DNA from: Salinicoccus halitifaciens
GTDB taxonomy: Bacteria > Bacillota > Bacilli > Staphylococcales > Salinicoccaceae
Direction: 5' to 3'
DNA length: 64,000 nt
NCBI RefSeq assembly: GCF_021026095.1
Contig: NZ_JAJNCU010000001.1
Span: 248,001 to 312,000 of the forward strand
The translations under genes and the position numbers were made by a program. Below, piece by piece: positions 9,727-20,029 of the stretch (positions are counted from its first letter, which is position 1; every line of letters begins with the position of its first letter). The notes beneath the pieces are model-generated. The model ran no database searches, had not been told where the DNA came from, and was given only the letters and a program-made list of their open reading frames with translations.

Positions 9727-10218
9727 ATGATTACAATCGGCAGACTCGTCAATTTCCACGGCGTCCGCGGCGAAGTGAAGGTGCTCAGTGACTCGGACTT
9801 CACCGAGGAGCGCTTCCAGCCGGGCAATAAAGTCACAATCGGCGGCAGGGAATTCACCATCCGGAATTACCGCACCCATAAGAACTTCCATCTCCTCACC
9901 TTCGAAGGCATCACCAACATCAGTGAAGTTGAAGATCTGAAGAACTCGGATGTGCTGCAGGATGCGGAGAGCGTCGAACTGACGCTCGAAGAAGGCGAAT
10001 TCCATTTCAGCGAAATCATCGGCCTGACGGTGCTCACCGATGAAGGCGGGTCCCTCGGGAAGGTCACGGATATTTTCCAGACGGGGGCAAACGATGTCTG
10101 GGTGGTCGGTGACGGCCGGAAGGAATATATGATTCCCTATATCGAAGATGTGGTGAAGACGGTCGACCTTGATGAAGGAAAGATCATCATCACACCGATC
10201 GAGGGGCTGCTCGAATGA
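9727..10218 (+). CDS. rimM: Ribosome maturation factor RimM
   Basis: RimM (163 residues) helps assemble the head of the 30S subunit and binds S19. The N-terminal beta-barrel opens with [17 protein letters not shown], and the C-terminal PRC-barrel contains the [17 protein letters not shown] segment and ends with [13 protein letters not shown]. The ribosome site is AAGGTGG. The stop overlaps the trmD start as ATGA, a tight coupling seen widely in bacteria. Confidence 0.96.
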   Translation: MITIGRLVNFHGVRGEVKVLSDSDFTEERFQPGNKVTIGGREFTIRNYRTHKNFHLLTFEGITNISEVEDLKNSDVLQDAESVELTLEEGEFHFSEIIGLTVLTDEGGSLGKVTDIFQTGANDVWVVGDGRKEYMIPYIEDVVKTVDLDEGKIIITPIEGLLE

Positions 10219-10880
10219 ATATACATTACCTGACGCTCTTCCCGGAGATGTATGAAGGGGTGCTGAACTCTTCCATACTGAAACGTGCGAAGGATAAAGG
10301 CATCGTGGATTACAATCTCATCAATTTCCGTGATTATTCAAACAGCAAGCACAACAAGGTCGATGACTACCCGTACGGCGGCGGTGCAGGCATGGTGCTG
10401 AAGCCGGAGCCTGTATTCGAGGCAATGGATGACCTTGAGGTCGACAACGCACGTGTGATCCTCCTGTGCCCTCAGGGCGCCCCTTTCAATCAGAAGATGG
10501 CGGAGGACTTGAGCACCGAAGAGGACATCGTCTTCATATGCGGCCATTATGAAGGATATGATGAACGGATCCGCACGCTCGTCACGGACGAAGTCTCCAT
10601 CGGCGACTATGTGCTGACCGGCGGGGAGCTTGCGAGCATGACGATGACCGATGCGATCGTCCGCCTGATCCCGGACGTCATCGGCAGGCAGGAGAGCCAT
10701 GAACAGGATTCATTTTCCACGGGGCTGCTTGAGCATCCGCATTACACGAGGCCGAGGGAATACCGCGGCATGAAGGTGCCGGAAGTGCTCCTCAGCGGGG
10801 ATCATAGGAAGATAGAGGAATGGCGGCGGGATGAAAGCCTGAAACGCACACGCGAAAGGCGCCCGGACCTCCTGGAATAA
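10215..10880 (+). CDS. trmD: tRNA (guanine-N1)-methyltransferase TrmD
   Basis: TrmD methylates G37 of tRNAs reading CNN codons, using S-adenosylmethionine bound in a trefoil knot, and so prevents +1 frameshifting. Hallmarks are [14 protein letters not shown] near 53-66, [10 protein letters not shown] near 112-121, and the knot loop [13 protein letters not shown] near 130-142. At 221 residues it is about 20 shorter than the usual 240-250; the protein stops just after the RRPDLL segment, so only the last helix is lost. The start overlaps rimM by 4 bases. Confidence 0.96.
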   Translation: MNIHYLTLFPEMYEGVLNSSILKRAKDKGIVDYNLINFRDYSNSKHNKVDDYPYGGGAGMVLKPEPVFEAMDDLEVDNARVILLCPQGAPFNQKMAEDLSTEEDIVFICGHYEGYDERIRTLVTDEVSIGDYVLTGGELASMTMTDAIVRLIPDVIGRQESHEQDSFSTGLLEHPHYTRPREYRGMKVPEVLLSGDHRKIEEWRRDESLKRTRERRPDLLE

Positions 10881-10904
10881 AAAAACTTATTTTGCCTGAA
10901 TGAA

Positions 10905-10933
10905 TTGAAACGAAGTATATATTATGGTAATAT
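10905..10933 (+). promoter_or_regulatory. Promoter for rplS
   Basis: TTGAAA (10905-10910), 17 bases, then TAATAT (10928-10933) preceded by TGG. The expected transcript start is near 10940, leaving a leader of about 70 bases before rplS. Confidence 0.6.
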
Positions 10934-10939
10934 TATACG

Positions 10940-11011
10940 AGTGTCGAGACACATATCACAACTATCCGCTGCTATGAAGGGCAAGAAAGTTGGAAGAAGG
11001 AGAAGATAAAC
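10940..11011 (+). promoter_or_regulatory. rplS leader RNA, candidate L19 autoregulatory element
   Basis: The region between the predicted transcript start and rplS begins with the hairpin GTGT-CGAG-ACAC (10941-10952). An L19 leader motif is known upstream of rplS in Bacillus relatives. Membership here is inferred from position and the small hairpin only; no covariance search was possible. Confidence 0.35.
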
Positions 11012-11359
11012 ATGTCACAGCAATTAATCAATGAGCTGACAAAAGAACAGCTCAAAACAGATCTTCCGGAATTCAAACCCGGAGACACTGTACGTGTACA
11101 CGTACGTATCGTAGAGGGAAGCCGTGAAAGGATCCAGGTCTTTGAAGGCGTCGTCATCAAAAGACGCGGCGGCGGCATTTCCGAAACATTCACAGTCCGT
11201 AAGATCTCTTACGGTGTAGGTGTTGAACGTACATTCCCTGTACACACGCCGAAAATCGAGAAGATTGAAGTTACCCGTCGTGGACGTGTACGTCGTGCGA
11301 AACTTTACTACCTGCGCAACCTGCGTGGTAAAGCAGCGCGTATCAGAGAAATTAGATAA
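11012..11359 (+). CDS. rplS: 50S ribosomal protein L19
   Basis: L19 (115 residues) lies at the interface between the 30S and 50S subunits. Family signatures are [16 protein letters not shown] and the segment [19 protein letters not shown], ending in an arginine-rich [16 protein letters not shown] tail. The ATG at 11012 follows AGGAGA. The gene has its own promoter and is closed by a terminator. Confidence 0.98.
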   Translation: MSQQLINELTKEQLKTDLPEFKPGDTVRVHVRIVEGSRERIQVFEGVVIKRRGGGISETFTVRKISYGVGVERTFPVHTPKIEKIEVTRRGRVRRAKLYYLRNLRGKAARIREIR

Positions 11360-11369
11360 TGCGATGAAG

Positions 11370-11406
11370 ACCCGGATATCACACCTTGATGTCCGGGTTT
11401 TTATTT
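11370..11406 (+). terminator. Terminator after rplS
   Basis: ACCCGGATATCA pairs with TGATGTCCGGGT (one T-G wobble) around a 5-base loop, followed by TTTTTATTTTG. Confidence 0.88.
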
Positions 11407-11466
11407 TGTTATGCTGAACTGGATATGGATTGAAATAAAAATAAATTATGATTCGAGGGGAAAGCC

Positions 11467-12336
11467 GTGAGTATAAACTGGTTTCCGGGCCATATGGCCA
11501 AAGCAAGAAGAGAAGTTGAGGAAAATTTAAAGAAAGTGGATGTGGTGATAGAGATACTGGATGCAAGGATCCCTTATTCAAGCCACAATCCGATGATGGA
11601 TGAAATCACACAGCACAAACCGCGTGTGGTGATACTGAACAAGATGGACATGGCGGACCAAAGTGAGACCGACAAATGGATCGGACGCCTCAAAGCGGAA
11701 GGTAAATACCCTGTTGCGATCATGGGACGCAGCCATCAGATCATCGGCAAGATCGAGCCGCTGGCGAAAGCCGCGACCGAGGAGATCTTCAACAGGATGG
11801 AGAGCAAAGGGATCAATAAAAGGGCGATCCGGGCGATGATCATCGGGATACCGAACGTCGGGAAATCGACGGTCATCAACAACATCGCGAAAAAGAAGAT
11901 CGCCAAAACCGGCAATACACCGGGTGTGACGAAAGCGCAGCAATGGATTAAAGCCGGGAAGAACATGGAGCTTTTGGACACGCCGGGAATACTCTGGCCG
12001 AAATTCGAAGATGAGACGGTCGGCAAAAAATTGTCCCTCACCGGGGCCATCAAGGATTCCGTCGTGCCGCTGGATGAAGTCGCAATCTACGGCCTCCGGT
12101 TCCTGCAGGAGCACCATCTGGAAGATTTGAGGAGATTTTACAGCATCGACGCCGATGCAGAATCAGAGATCATCGAATTATATGAAGCCATCGGGAAAAG
12201 CCGCGGGCTCAAGATGAGCGGCAATGAAATCAACTACGAAGCGGTCACAAACAGGGTGATCTACGATATCAGGAACGCCAAAATCGGCAGGTACACGTTT
12301 GATAAGGCGGGTGGGTCCGTTGGCGACGGTCAGTGA
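11467..12336 (+). CDS. rbgA: Ribosome biogenesis GTPase RbgA (YlqF)
   Basis: RbgA drives a late step of 50S assembly, with L16 incorporation. The 289-residue protein shows the circularly permuted GTPase order: NKMD (near 58) comes before the P-loop GIPNVGKST (127-135) and DTPG (near 171). A C-terminal ANTAR-like helical region follows. The start is GTG at 11467 behind GAGGGG. The end of the gene overlaps the probable rnhB start, as expected of a two-gene unit. Confidence 0.96.
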   Translation: MSINWFPGHMAKARREVEENLKKVDVVIEILDARIPYSSHNPMMDEITQHKPRVVILNKMDMADQSETDKWIGRLKAEGKYPVAIMGRSHQIIGKIEPLAKAATEEIFNRMESKGINKRAIRAMIIGIPNVGKSTVINNIAKKKIAKTGNTPGVTKAQQWIKAGKNMELLDTPGILWPKFEDETVGKKLSLTGAIKDSVVPLDEVAIYGLRFLQEHHLEDLRRFYSIDADAESEIIELYEAIGKSRGLKMSGNEINYEAVTNRVIYDIRNAKIGRYTFDKAGGSVGDGQ

Positions 12337-13084
12337 AGCGGTCAAGGAGATAAAAGCGATTCAGACGCTTGAAGCTCTTGCTGCATCCCCTTACCACGGC
12401 GACGGCCGCGCAGGCGTGAAGAAAGCACTCGTGCAGCACCAGGCACGCCTTGAAAAACAGGCCGCCCTGGTGGAGAAATTCGAAGTGATGAGCCGGTATG
12501 AAAACGGTATGAGCGGCCGCATTGCAGGCGTCGATGAAGCCGGCCGCGGGCCGATTGCAGGCGAGGTCGTGGCGGCTGCTGCCGTACTGCCTGAAGGCTT
12601 CATCCTGCCGGGGCTCGATGATTCAAAGAAGCTGTCACTGAAACAGCGTCTGGCGTTCCGGGAGTACATAATGGCACATTGTGACTACGGCATCGGCATC
12701 GCGACGGTCGAGGAGATCGACCGCCTGAACATCTATGAAGCTGCAAGGCTTGCAATGCGGCGGGCAGTGGATGAACTGGATGTGCGTCCCGATCATCTGC
12801 TGATTGATGCGATGACGCTCGGAACGGATATGGACGAGACTTCTATCATCCGGGGGGATGCGAATTCCGTCTCCATTGCGGCCGCAAGCGTGCTTGCCAA
12901 AACAACTCGTGATATGATGATGGATAGTTATAGTGAAGTATACCCCGGTTATGAATTCGATAAGAACAAAGGATACGGCACAAAAAAACATTTGGAAGCG
13001 CTTGATGAACTCGGTGTGACAAGTATCCACAGAAGGACATTCGAGCCGGTAAAGAGTAAAATATGTCAGAAAACTCTATTTTGA
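12320..13084 (+). CDS. rnhB: Ribonuclease HII
   Basis: RNase HII removes RNA from RNA-DNA hybrids and single ribonucleotides from DNA. Catalytic acidic residues are in the [12 protein letters not shown] segment (Asp-Glu near 72-73), and DAMTL supplies another; LDDSKK is also typical. A roughly 70-residue N-terminal domain precedes the catalytic core, as in Staphylococcus and Bacillus. I chose TTG at 12320 because GGCGGGTGG lies just upstream; this overlaps rbgA by 17 bases. An alternative upstream start would add 7 residues with no ribosome site. Confidence 0.93.
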   Translation: MATVSEAVKEIKAIQTLEALAASPYHGDGRAGVKKALVQHQARLEKQAALVEKFEVMSRYENGMSGRIAGVDEAGRGPIAGEVVAAAAVLPEGFILPGLDDSKKLSLKQRLAFREYIMAHCDYGIGIATVEEIDRLNIYEAARLAMRRAVDELDVRPDHLLIDAMTLGTDMDETSIIRGDANSVSIAAASVLAKTTRDMMMDSYSEVYPGYEFDKNKGYGTKKHLEALDELGVTSIHRRTFEPVKSKICQKTLF

Positions 13085-13087
13085 CAG

Positions 13088-13116
13088 TTTACTTTAATAT
13101 TTACCTTTTCTATAAT
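13088..13116 (+). promoter_or_regulatory. Promoter for sucCD
   Basis: TTTACT (13088-13093), 17 bases, then a perfect TATAAT (13111-13116). It starts 4 bases after the rnhB stop and precedes sucC by about 40 bases. Confidence 0.7.
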
Positions 13117-13153
13117 TGAAATGTACGGATTAATTTAACTTAGGAGGAAAAAC

Positions 13154-14323
13154 ATGAATATTCATGAGTACCAAGGGAAAGAAATTTTTCGCTCTATGGG
13201 TGTCAACGTGCCGGACGGCAGCGTTGCCTACACACCAAAAGAGGCGGTTGAGGTGGCAAAGGGACTGAATTCCGATGTCTATGTCGTCAAAGCCCAGATC
13301 CACGCCGGGGGCAGGGGTAAAGCCGGCGGTGTGAAAATAGCAAAAAATCTTGATGAAGTTAAACAATATGCGGACGAGCTTCTTGGAAAAGTGCTGGTCA
13401 CTCCACAGACCGGCCCTGAAGGCAAAGAAGTCAAAAGACTGCTTGTCGAAGAAGGCTGCGATATTCAAAATGAATATTACATCGGCTTCGTCATCGACCG
13501 TGCGACGGACAGCGTCGTACTGATGGGCTCCGAGGAAGGCGGCACGGAAATCGAGGAGGTCGCAGCGGAAACGCCTGAAAAGATCTTCAAAGAAGAGATC
13601 GATCCGGTCGTCGGATTGATGCCTTATCAGGCTAAACGCCTCGCATTCAATATCAATATCCCGAATGAGTCTGTCAACAAGGCAGCTAAACTCATGCTTT
13701 CCCTATATAATGTATTCGTTGAAAAAGATGCTTCCATCATTGAAATCAATCCTCTGGTGACGACAGGCGACGGCGATGTGCTTGCGCTTGATGCGAAGGT
13801 GAACTTTGACAGCAACGCACTGTTCAGACAGAAAGGCGTCGTAGAACTCCGTGATTTGGACGAAGAAGATCCAAAAGAGATCCAGGCTTCCAAATACGAC
13901 CTGTCATATGTTGCGCTGGACGGCAACATCGGCTGTATGGTCAACGGTGCAGGCCTTGCGATGGCCACGATGGATACGATCAACCACTTCGGCGGCAAAC
14001 CGGCCAACTTCCTTGACGTGGGGGGCGGCGCAACAGCTGAAAAAGTGACTGAAGCATTCAAGATCATCCTTGGTGATGAAGGCGTCAAAGGCATCTTCGT
14101 CAACATCTTCGGCGGCATCATGAAGTGTGATATCATCGCCCAGGGCGTGGTCGAAGCAGTTGAGAATGTCGGCCTTGAAATTCCTTTGGTCGTCCGCCTG
14201 GAAGGCACCAACGTCGATGAAGGCAAGAAGATCCTGAAAGAGTCGGGCCTTGACATCACACCGGCAACGACGATGGCTGAAGGCGCTCAGAAGATAATCG
14301 CAGCGGTAGAAGAAAATAAATAA
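13154..14323 (+). CDS. sucC: Succinyl-CoA synthetase beta subunit
   Basis: With SucD it converts succinyl-CoA, ADP or GDP and phosphate to succinate, CoA and nucleoside triphosphate in the citric-acid cycle. The 389-residue protein starts [20 protein letters not shown], has the ATP-grasp region [16 protein letters not shown] near 46-62, the EINPLV metal site near 200, and the C-terminal loop [10 protein letters not shown] near 317. The ribosome site is TAGGAGG. korAB at 59051-61681 supplies a source of succinyl-CoA. Confidence 0.98.
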   Translation: MNIHEYQGKEIFRSMGVNVPDGSVAYTPKEAVEVAKGLNSDVYVVKAQIHAGGRGKAGGVKIAKNLDEVKQYADELLGKVLVTPQTGPEGKEVKRLLVEEGCDIQNEYYIGFVIDRATDSVVLMGSEEGGTEIEEVAAETPEKIFKEEIDPVVGLMPYQAKRLAFNINIPNESVNKAAKLMLSLYNVFVEKDASIIEINPLVTTGDGDVLALDAKVNFDSNALFRQKGVVELRDLDEEDPKEIQASKYDLSYVALDGNIGCMVNGAGLAMATMDTINHFGGKPANFLDVGGGATAEKVTEAFKIILGDEGVKGIFVNIFGGIMKCDIIAQGVVEAVENVGLEIPLVVRLEGTNVDEGKKILKESGLDITPATTMAEGAQKIIAAVEENK

Positions 14324-14344
14324 AAATTAACGGAGGAATTTACT

Positions 14345-15253
14345 GTGGGTGTTTTTATTGATAAAGATACAAAAGTGTTGGTCCAGGGCATCACGGGATC
14401 AACTGCATTATTCCATACAGAGCAGATGCTTGAATACGGAACCAAAATCGTTGCAGGCGTGACACCTGGCAAAGGCGGCCAGGAAGTCCAGGGGGTGCCT
14501 GTCTTCAACACGGTGGAAGAAGCGAAGAGAGAAACGGGCGCAACCGTGTCCGTCATCTACGTTCCTGCGCCGTTCGCCGCAGATGCGATCATTGAAAGTG
14601 CCGATTCGGAACTTGATCTTGTCATCTGCATTACAGAACATATACCGGTCCTTGATATGGTGAAGGTGAAGCGCTACCTTGAAGGCAAGAAGACACGCCT
14701 TGTCGGTCCGAACTGTCCGGGCGTCATCACAGCTGATGAGTGCAAAATCGGCATCATGCCTGGATATATCCATAAGAAAGGCCACGTCGGCGTCGTCAGC
14801 CGTTCAGGCACATTGACCTATGAAGCTGTCCATCAGCTGACTGAAGCGGGCATCGGCCAGACGACTGCGGTCGGCATCGGCGGAGACCCGATAAACGGCA
14901 CCGACTTCATCGATGCGCTCAGCGCTTTCAATGAAGATCCGGAAACTGAAGCTGTCGTGATGATCGGTGAGATCGGCGGTACTGCGGAAGAAGAAGCTGC
15001 TGAATGGGTCAAGGAAAACATGAATAAGCCTGTCGTCGGATTCATCGGCGGTGTCACTGCACCTCCGGGAAAACGCATGGGCCATGCCGGTGCGATCATT
15101 TCCGGCGGTAAAGGTACAGCGGATGAGAAAATCAAGACGATGAACGCGTGCGGCATTGAAACTGCCGATACACCATCCGAAATCGGGCAGACACTGATCG
15201 ACCGCATCAAAAAAGTCGATGGTCTGTACGAAAAATGCCTGACTGTTAAATAA
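14345..15253 (+). CDS. sucD: Succinyl-CoA synthetase alpha subunit
   Basis: The 302-residue alpha subunit binds CoA and carries the phosphorylated histidine. The CoA-binding N-terminal fold includes [14 protein letters not shown] near 14-27 and GPNCPG near 122. His247 in the RMGHAGAI segment is the expected phospho-histidine, and [12 protein letters not shown] is also conserved. The start is GTG at 14345 after CGGAGGA, 21 bases beyond sucC. The pair is closed by a strong terminator. Confidence 0.98.
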   Translation: MGVFIDKDTKVLVQGITGSTALFHTEQMLEYGTKIVAGVTPGKGGQEVQGVPVFNTVEEAKRETGATVSVIYVPAPFAADAIIESADSELDLVICITEHIPVLDMVKVKRYLEGKKTRLVGPNCPGVITADECKIGIMPGYIHKKGHVGVVSRSGTLTYEAVHQLTEAGIGQTTAVGIGGDPINGTDFIDALSAFNEDPETEAVVMIGEIGGTAEEEAAEWVKENMNKPVVGFIGGVTAPPGKRMGHAGAIISGGKGTADEKIKTMNACGIETADTPSEIGQTLIDRIKKVDGLYEKCLTVK

Positions 15254-15280
15254 ATTTCATAAAAACAGCTCATCGAGCCG

Positions 15281-15319
15281 AAAACAGTGCCATCCTTTTA
15301 AAGGATGGCACTGTTTTTG
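15281..15319. terminator. Strong terminator after sucD
   Basis: A 17-bp perfect stem (AAAACAGTGCCATCCTT with its complement) and a 4-base loop are followed by TTTTTGTCTTTTTC. The A run before the stem means it could also act on the other strand. Confidence 0.92.
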
Positions 15320-15376
15320 TCTTTTTCTTCCAATGATTGACCCGGTAATGTAAAATACAGCCGTCCAATAATCACT

Positions 15377-15382
15377 TATAAT
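15377..15382 (+). promoter_or_regulatory. Possible -10 box for dprA
   Basis: TATAAT at 15377-15382 would place the transcript start near 15389. No good -35 box is seen (AATACA at the right distance). It supports the downstream TTG start for dprA. Confidence 0.45.
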
Positions 15383-15411
15383 TGAAGGCATCAACGATGA
15401 GGGGTGAAGAT

Positions 15412-16209
15412 TTGGAACTTTTGACTTTGTCATATGCAGGGGTGACCGTCCAGGAATACCATCAGCTGAAACACATTCGTCACGGGCACGGTCTGCCTGC
15501 AAACCTCCAACAGAAATTAGCTGCTGCAAAGCGCTTGAACAGCAGTGCAATAAAAAGCCATCTGGCATCACAGGGCATCATCTGGATCCCCATCGGGGAT
15601 GAACGCTATCCGCGCCTTCTTGCAGAAATCCACGATCCGCCGTACATACTCTATGCAAAAGGGGACTGGCAGCTCATGCACAAAAGGGCCCTCGGCATCG
15701 TCGGCAGCCGCAAGGCATCCAGATATACACAGGAATCACTGAAAGCGATCATTCCGGAACTGAAAAATTTATCCGTCATTTCAGGTCTCGCCTACGGGGC
15801 GGATGAAGCGGCACACCGGCTCTGCCTGTCACACGGCATCCCGACGATCGGTGTGCTCGCTTTCGGGCATGATATGCATTATCCGAAATCCACATCGGGA
15901 CTCCGCACCGAGATGGAGATGCATCATCTGACGATCAGCGAATATCCGCCAAATACACCGCCCGAGAAATGGCGGTTCATCGCACGGAACCGCATCATTG
16001 CAGGCTTGTCGGAAGGCGTGCTTGTGACGGAGGCTGAAGAGCAGAGCGGCAGTCTGATCACCCTGGACATGGCGATGAATGAGAACAGGAACACATACTG
16101 CCTGCCGGGAAACATCACCTCAGGGCTGTCGAAAGGAACGAACATGCGCATTCAGGAAGGGGCCGAAATCGTCCTGTCGGCTGAAGATATTTTGAAGGAT
16201 TTCCAATGA
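15412..16209 (+). CDS. dprA: DNA processing protein DprA (Smf)
   Basis: DprA loads RecA on single-stranded DNA taken up in transformation. The 265-residue product has the Rossmann-like fold with GSRKASRYTQ near 97-106, SGLAYGADEAAH (124-135) and the late conserved EAEEQSGSLIT segment. It ends soon after the Rossmann domain, without the C-terminal winged helix of longer homologues. I chose TTG at 15412 because GAGGGGTGA lies at good spacing; an ATG at 15396 is possible but would start almost at the predicted transcript start. Confidence 0.92.
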   Translation: MELLTLSYAGVTVQEYHQLKHIRHGHGLPANLQQKLAAAKRLNSSAIKSHLASQGIIWIPIGDERYPRLLAEIHDPPYILYAKGDWQLMHKRALGIVGSRKASRYTQESLKAIIPELKNLSVISGLAYGADEAAHRLCLSHGIPTIGVLAFGHDMHYPKSTSGLRTEMEMHHLTISEYPPNTPPEKWRFIARNRIIAGLSEGVLVTEAEEQSGSLITLDMAMNENRNTYCLPGNITSGLSKGTNMRIQEGAEIVLSAEDILKDFQ

Positions 16210-16249
16210 CAATATTCAGTAATTTATGATAAATCAAAACATCAAAGAG

Positions 16250-16278
16250 TTGACAAAAGATTTCTTTGCACTTAATAT
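16250..16278 (+). promoter_or_regulatory. Promoter for topA
   Basis: A perfect TTGACA (16250-16255), 17 bases, and TAATAT (16273-16278) precede topA by about 40 bases. Confidence 0.65.
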
Positions 16279-16316
16279 TTGATTCTGAAACTACAAACGA
16301 AGGAGGCAAACGCATC

Positions 16317-18386
16317 GTGGCTGATAATTTAGTGATAGTGGAATCCCCGGCGAAAGCAAAGACGATCGAAAAGTATCTGGGCAAAAGATACAAAGTCGTC
16401 GCTTCAATGGGACACTTGCGTGATTTGCCCCGCAGTCAAATGGGAATTGACACAGAAAACAATTACGAACCTAAATATATTACAATTCGTGGCAAAGGCC
16501 CGCTTTTGAAAGATTTGAAGAAAGAGGCCAAAAAAGCCAAGAAAGTATTTTTAGCAAGTGACCCGGACCGCGAGGGAGAAGCAATTGCATGGCATCTGGC
16601 GCATGCACTCGGTGAAGATAATGAATACTACCGGGTGGTTTTCAATGAAATAACGAAGGACGCAGTCAAGGAGAGCTTCAAACATCCGAGCAAAATCAAC
16701 CAGGACCTGGTGGATGCCCAGCAGGCAAGACGTATCCTCGACCGGCTGGTGGGTTACAATATTTCCCCGGTACTATGGAAAAAGGTGAAAAAAGGACTGT
16801 CTGCAGGACGTGTGCAGTCCGTGGCACTGCGTCTGATCATCGACCGTGAGAATGAGATCAGAAAGTTCAAGCCTGAAGAATACTGGACGATCGAAAGTGA
16901 TTTCAAGTACAAGCGTTCCGAGTTCAAAGGCAAGTTCAACTCCGTAAAAAAAGAGAAAGTCAAACTGAATACGAAAGAAGATGTGGATAAAGTCCTGGCA
17001 CAGATTTCCGGCGACGAATTCCTGGTGGAGAAAGTGGAGAAAAAGGAAAAGAAACGTTTTCCTGCCAACAGCTTCACCACATCCTCACTCCAGCAGGAAG
17101 CTGCAAGGAAACTGAACTTCAAGGCAAGGAAGACGATGATGGTCGCCCAGCAGCTGTATGAAGGGATCGCGATCAAAGGTGAAGGCACGGTCGGTCTGAT
17201 CACATACATGAGGACCGATTCGACGAGGATCTCACCTGTCGCGAAAAAAGAGGCGGCCGATTATATAGAAGAAACTTTCGGCAGGGAATTCCTCGGAAGC
17301 AGCAGACAGCAGAAGGCCGCAGCCCAGTCGCAGGATGCCCATGAGGCGGTCCGTCCGACATCGAGCCTCAGGACGCCTGAAAACATGAAGCAGTATTTGA
17401 GCCGCGACCAGCACAGGCTCTACAAGCTCATCTGGGACCGTTTCATCGCAAGCCAGATGGCGCCGGCCGTCCTTGATACGGTGAGGATGGACATGACCAA
17501 TAATGATGTGATGTTCCGCAGCAACGGCCAGACCATCAAATTCAAAGGTTTCATGCAGATTTATATAGAAGGAAAAGACGATGAGGAAGAAGAGCTGAGC
17601 AACCGCCTTCCTGAAATCGCCGAAGGGGAGACGGTCAAGAGCCTGAAGATCAGCCCGAATCAGCATTTCACGCAGCCGCCTCCGCGCTACACCGAGGCAA
17701 GGCTCGTCAAGACGCTTGAAGAACTCGGCATCGGCCGCCCGTCAACATATGCGCCGACCATCGATACGATACAGAAACGCAACTATGTGCGCATGGACCA
17801 GAAACGTTTCATGCCGACAGAAATCGGCGAGATCGTCAACCAGTCGATGGAGGAATACTTCCCGAACATCATCGATGTGGACTTTACGAAGACGATGGAA
17901 GCGGACCTCGACAGTGTCGCAGAAGGCGAAGCTTCATGGGTCAAGGTGATCGATGATTTCTATAAGGAATTCGAACCGAGGGTTGAGCGGGCGGAAGAAG
18001 AAATGGAAAAGATAGAGATCAAAGATGAGCCGGTCGGGGAAGACTGCGAGAAATGCGGGTCTCCGATGGTATACAAGATGGGCCGTTACGGTAAATTCAT
18101 GGCCTGCTCGAATTTCCCGGACTGCCGCAACACGAAGGCAATCGTCAAATCGATCGGTGTGACATGCCCGAAATGTAAGAAGGGCGAAGTCATAGAACGC
18201 AAGTCTAAGAAGAACCGCATATTCTACGGCTGTGATCAGTATCCGGAATGTGATTTCATCAGCTGGGACAGGCCGATCGGAAGAGACTGCCCGAAATGCG
18301 AGCATCATCTGGTGGAAGTCAAAAAAGGTAAGAATGCACAAGTTAAGTGTTCAAACTGTGAGTACACAGAAAAAGTGAATAATTAA
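16317..18386 (+). CDS. topA: DNA topoisomerase I
   Basis: The type IA topoisomerase relaxes negative supercoils. At 689 residues from GTG 16317 it has the length I recall for S. aureus TopA. The Toprim domain opens with [20 protein letters not shown] and contains [14 protein letters not shown]. The catalytic tyrosine is in TYMRTDS near 297. Three C-terminal zinc-ribbon modules with paired CxxC motifs run from about 575 to 685. The start follows GAAGGAGG; a longer in-frame reading from 16266 lies over the promoter and is rejected. Confidence 0.97.
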   Translation: MADNLVIVESPAKAKTIEKYLGKRYKVVASMGHLRDLPRSQMGIDTENNYEPKYITIRGKGPLLKDLKKEAKKAKKVFLASDPDREGEAIAWHLAHALGEDNEYYRVVFNEITKDAVKESFKHPSKINQDLVDAQQARRILDRLVGYNISPVLWKKVKKGLSAGRVQSVALRLIIDRENEIRKFKPEEYWTIESDFKYKRSEFKGKFNSVKKEKVKLNTKEDVDKVLAQISGDEFLVEKVEKKEKKRFPANSFTTSSLQQEAARKLNFKARKTMMVAQQLYEGIAIKGEGTVGLITYMRTDSTRISPVAKKEAADYIEETFGREFLGSSRQQKAAAQSQDAHEAVRPTSSLRTPENMKQYLSRDQHRLYKLIWDRFIASQMAPAVLDTVRMDMTNNDVMFRSNGQTIKFKGFMQIYIEGKDDEEEELSNRLPEIAEGETVKSLKISPNQHFTQPPPRYTEARLVKTLEELGIGRPSTYAPTIDTIQKRNYVRMDQKRFMPTEIGEIVNQSMEEYFPNIIDVDFTKTMEADLDSVAEGEASWVKVIDDFYKEFEPRVERAEEEMEKIEIKDEPVGEDCEKCGSPMVYKMGRYGKFMACSNFPDCRNTKAIVKSIGVTCPKCKKGEVIERKSKKNRIFYGCDQYPECDFISWDRPIGRDCPKCEHHLVEVKKGKNAQVKCSNCEYTEKVNN

Positions 18387-18391
18387 CATTC

Positions 18392-18423
18392 AATCTACCT
18401 ATGTTTATTAGGTAGATTTTTTG
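18392..18423 (+). terminator. Terminator after topA
   Basis: AATCTACCTA pairs with TAGGTAGATT across a 7-base loop, followed by TTTTTG. The next 165 bases are AT-rich and hold the xerC promoter. The trmFO gene often found here is absent. Confidence 0.85.
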
Positions 18424-18536
18424 TGAATAAACGAATTAGATGATTTATTGATAATATTCATAGTATTGTGTGCAATTATCCGTGAAATATATTAAAATGT
18501 TTAAGGGGCATATATGCTTAGCGACGATGCTATTTA

Positions 18537-18564
18537 TTGAAAGACTATTTGGAATTGTGATAAT
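18537..18564 (+). promoter_or_regulatory. Promoter for xerC-hslVU-codY
   Basis: TTGAAA (18537-18542), 16 bases, and GATAAT (18559-18564) preceded by TGT. The predicted transcript would begin near 18571, just at the purine-rich ribosome-site region. Confidence 0.55.
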
Positions 18565-18590
18565 ATTCTGAAGGGAAGGGGGCGAGGTCA

Positions 18591-19472
18591 ATCGGCTATA
18601 AAGAACGCTTTTTGGACAGGCTGCTTTATCAGAGGAATTTATCGGACCATACGATCAGGAGCTACGGCACGGACATCGATGAATTCCATGCTTTCCTGGA
18701 GAGCGAAGGCCTGGCAGTCGGGACTTTCAAATATCTTGATGCGAGGAACTACTTATCATCACTTTATGATAAGGGGCTTAAAAGAGCCACCGTCTCCAGG
18801 AAGATTTCAACCTTGCGGAGTTACTACCATTTTCTGATTGAAGCCGGCGTAGTTGAAAACCATCCATTTTTGAGCCTGCCTTTCCCCAAGAAAGAAAAAG
18901 CCCTGCCCACCTTTTTATATGAGAATGAAATCAATGCACTGTTCGAATCACTCGATCAGAGCAGCAGGATGTATTTAAGGGATAAAGCGATACTCGAGCT
19001 GCTTTACGCCACAGGCATCCGGGCTTCCGAACTGATCACCCTGAGAAGGGATCGGATAGATTTCAATTATATGATATTGAAGGTGCATGGTAAAGGCAAT
19101 AAGGAAAGAATCGTCCCATTCAATGAAAGTGCCAGAGCAAGTCTGCTTGAATATATAGAGCATTTCAAAAAACACATCGATCATAACGATGCATTATGGC
19201 TCAATTACCGGCTTGAACCGCTGACGGTGCGCGGCCTGCGTCATGTATTGGATATGATGGTCAAGAGGAGTGCTGAAAACTTTGACCTTCATCCGCATAA
19301 GCTGAGGCACAGCTTCGCGACGCATCTTTTGAACAATGGTGCGGACATCCGGGCGGTGCAGGAACTGCTGGGACATGAGTCACTGCAGACGACCCAGAAA
19401 TATACGCATATTTCCAAAGAACAGCTGAGAAAGACATATTTGAAGACACATCCAGGTAATCAGAAGAGGTGA
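18591..19472 (+). CDS. xerC: Site-specific tyrosine recombinase XerC
   Basis: XerC acts with XerD at dif to resolve chromosome dimers before division. It has an N-terminal SAM-like core-binding domain and a catalytic domain with Arg in TGIRASEL, Lys in [14 protein letters not shown], and the [13 protein letters not shown] stretch with the nucleophile Tyr. The start is uncertain. The only conventional start in the open frame is TTG at 18612, which lacks a ribosome site. Homologues begin about seven codons earlier, where the purine-rich AAGGGAAGGGGGCGAGG lies just before an ATC codon at 18591. Coordinates here use that ATC. Confidence 0.85.
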   Translation: MGYKERFLDRLLYQRNLSDHTIRSYGTDIDEFHAFLESEGLAVGTFKYLDARNYLSSLYDKGLKRATVSRKISTLRSYYHFLIEAGVVENHPFLSLPFPKKEKALPTFLYENEINALFESLDQSSRMYLRDKAILELLYATGIRASELITLRRDRIDFNYMILKVHGKGNKERIVPFNESARASLLEYIEHFKKHIDHNDALWLNYRLEPLTVRGLRHVLDMMVKRSAENFDLHPHKLRHSFATHLLNNGADIRAVQELLGHESLQTTQKYTHISKEQLRKTYLKTHPGNQKR

Positions 19473-19476
19473 AATA

Positions 19477-20016
19477 ATGGCTATAAAAGGTACCACGATA
19501 TTTGCGATACAGCATAACGGCTCAAGGGCGATCGCCGGGGACGGACAGGTCACCCTCGGCAATCAGGTGGTGATGAAGCATACTGCAAAGAAAGTGCGCA
19601 GGCTTTTCGATGACAAAGTCGTTGCAGGTTTTGCGGGCAGTGTGGCGGATGCATTCACTTTATTTGAAAAATTCGAAGCCAACCTTCATGCTTATAACGG
19701 CAACCTGCAGCGGGCGGCCGTCGAGCTTGCGAAGGAATGGCGCGGCGATAAGATGCTGAGGCAGCTTGAGGCGATGCTGATCGTCATGGATAAAGAGACA
19801 CTGCTGCTCGTCTCGGGCACCGGTGAAGTGATCGAACCCGATGACGGCATACTCGCCATCGGCAGCGGCGGCAACTACGCCCTCAGTGCAGGGCGTGCCC
19901 TGAAGCGCTACAGCAGCGAGCTTTCGGCAAAAGAGATCGCCTACAACAGTCTGCTTATCGCAAGTGAAGTCTGCGTGTTCACAAACGATAATATAATAGT
20001 GGAATCTATCGATTAA
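19477..20016 (+). CDS. hslV: HslV (ClpQ/CodW) protease subunit
   Basis: HslV forms the proteolytic chamber of the HslUV complex. The 179-residue protein matches the family: [10 protein letters not shown] near the start, [19 protein letters not shown]-type and [14 protein letters not shown] segments. The N-terminal nucleophile is unusual. The family uses an exposed Thr or, in Bacillus CodW, Ser; here Met-Ala-Ile-Lys-Gly precedes the Thr that aligns with E. coli Thr1, so trimming of five residues would be needed. The ATG follows AGAGGTG and no other start is available. It is coupled to hslU. Confidence 0.95.
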   Translation: MAIKGTTIFAIQHNGSRAIAGDGQVTLGNQVVMKHTAKKVRRLFDDKVVAGFAGSVADAFTLFEKFEANLHAYNGNLQRAAVELAKEWRGDKMLRQLEAMLIVMDKETLLLVSGTGEVIEPDDGILAIGSGGNYALSAGRALKRYSSELSAKEIAYNSLLIASEVCVFTNDNIIVESID

Positions 20017-20029
20017 AGGAGCGTTTATA

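Noticed and set aside
13081-13116. TTGACA at 13081 as -35 box for sucC
   Set aside because: The spacer to TATAAT is 24 bases; TTTACT at 13088 gives the normal 17.
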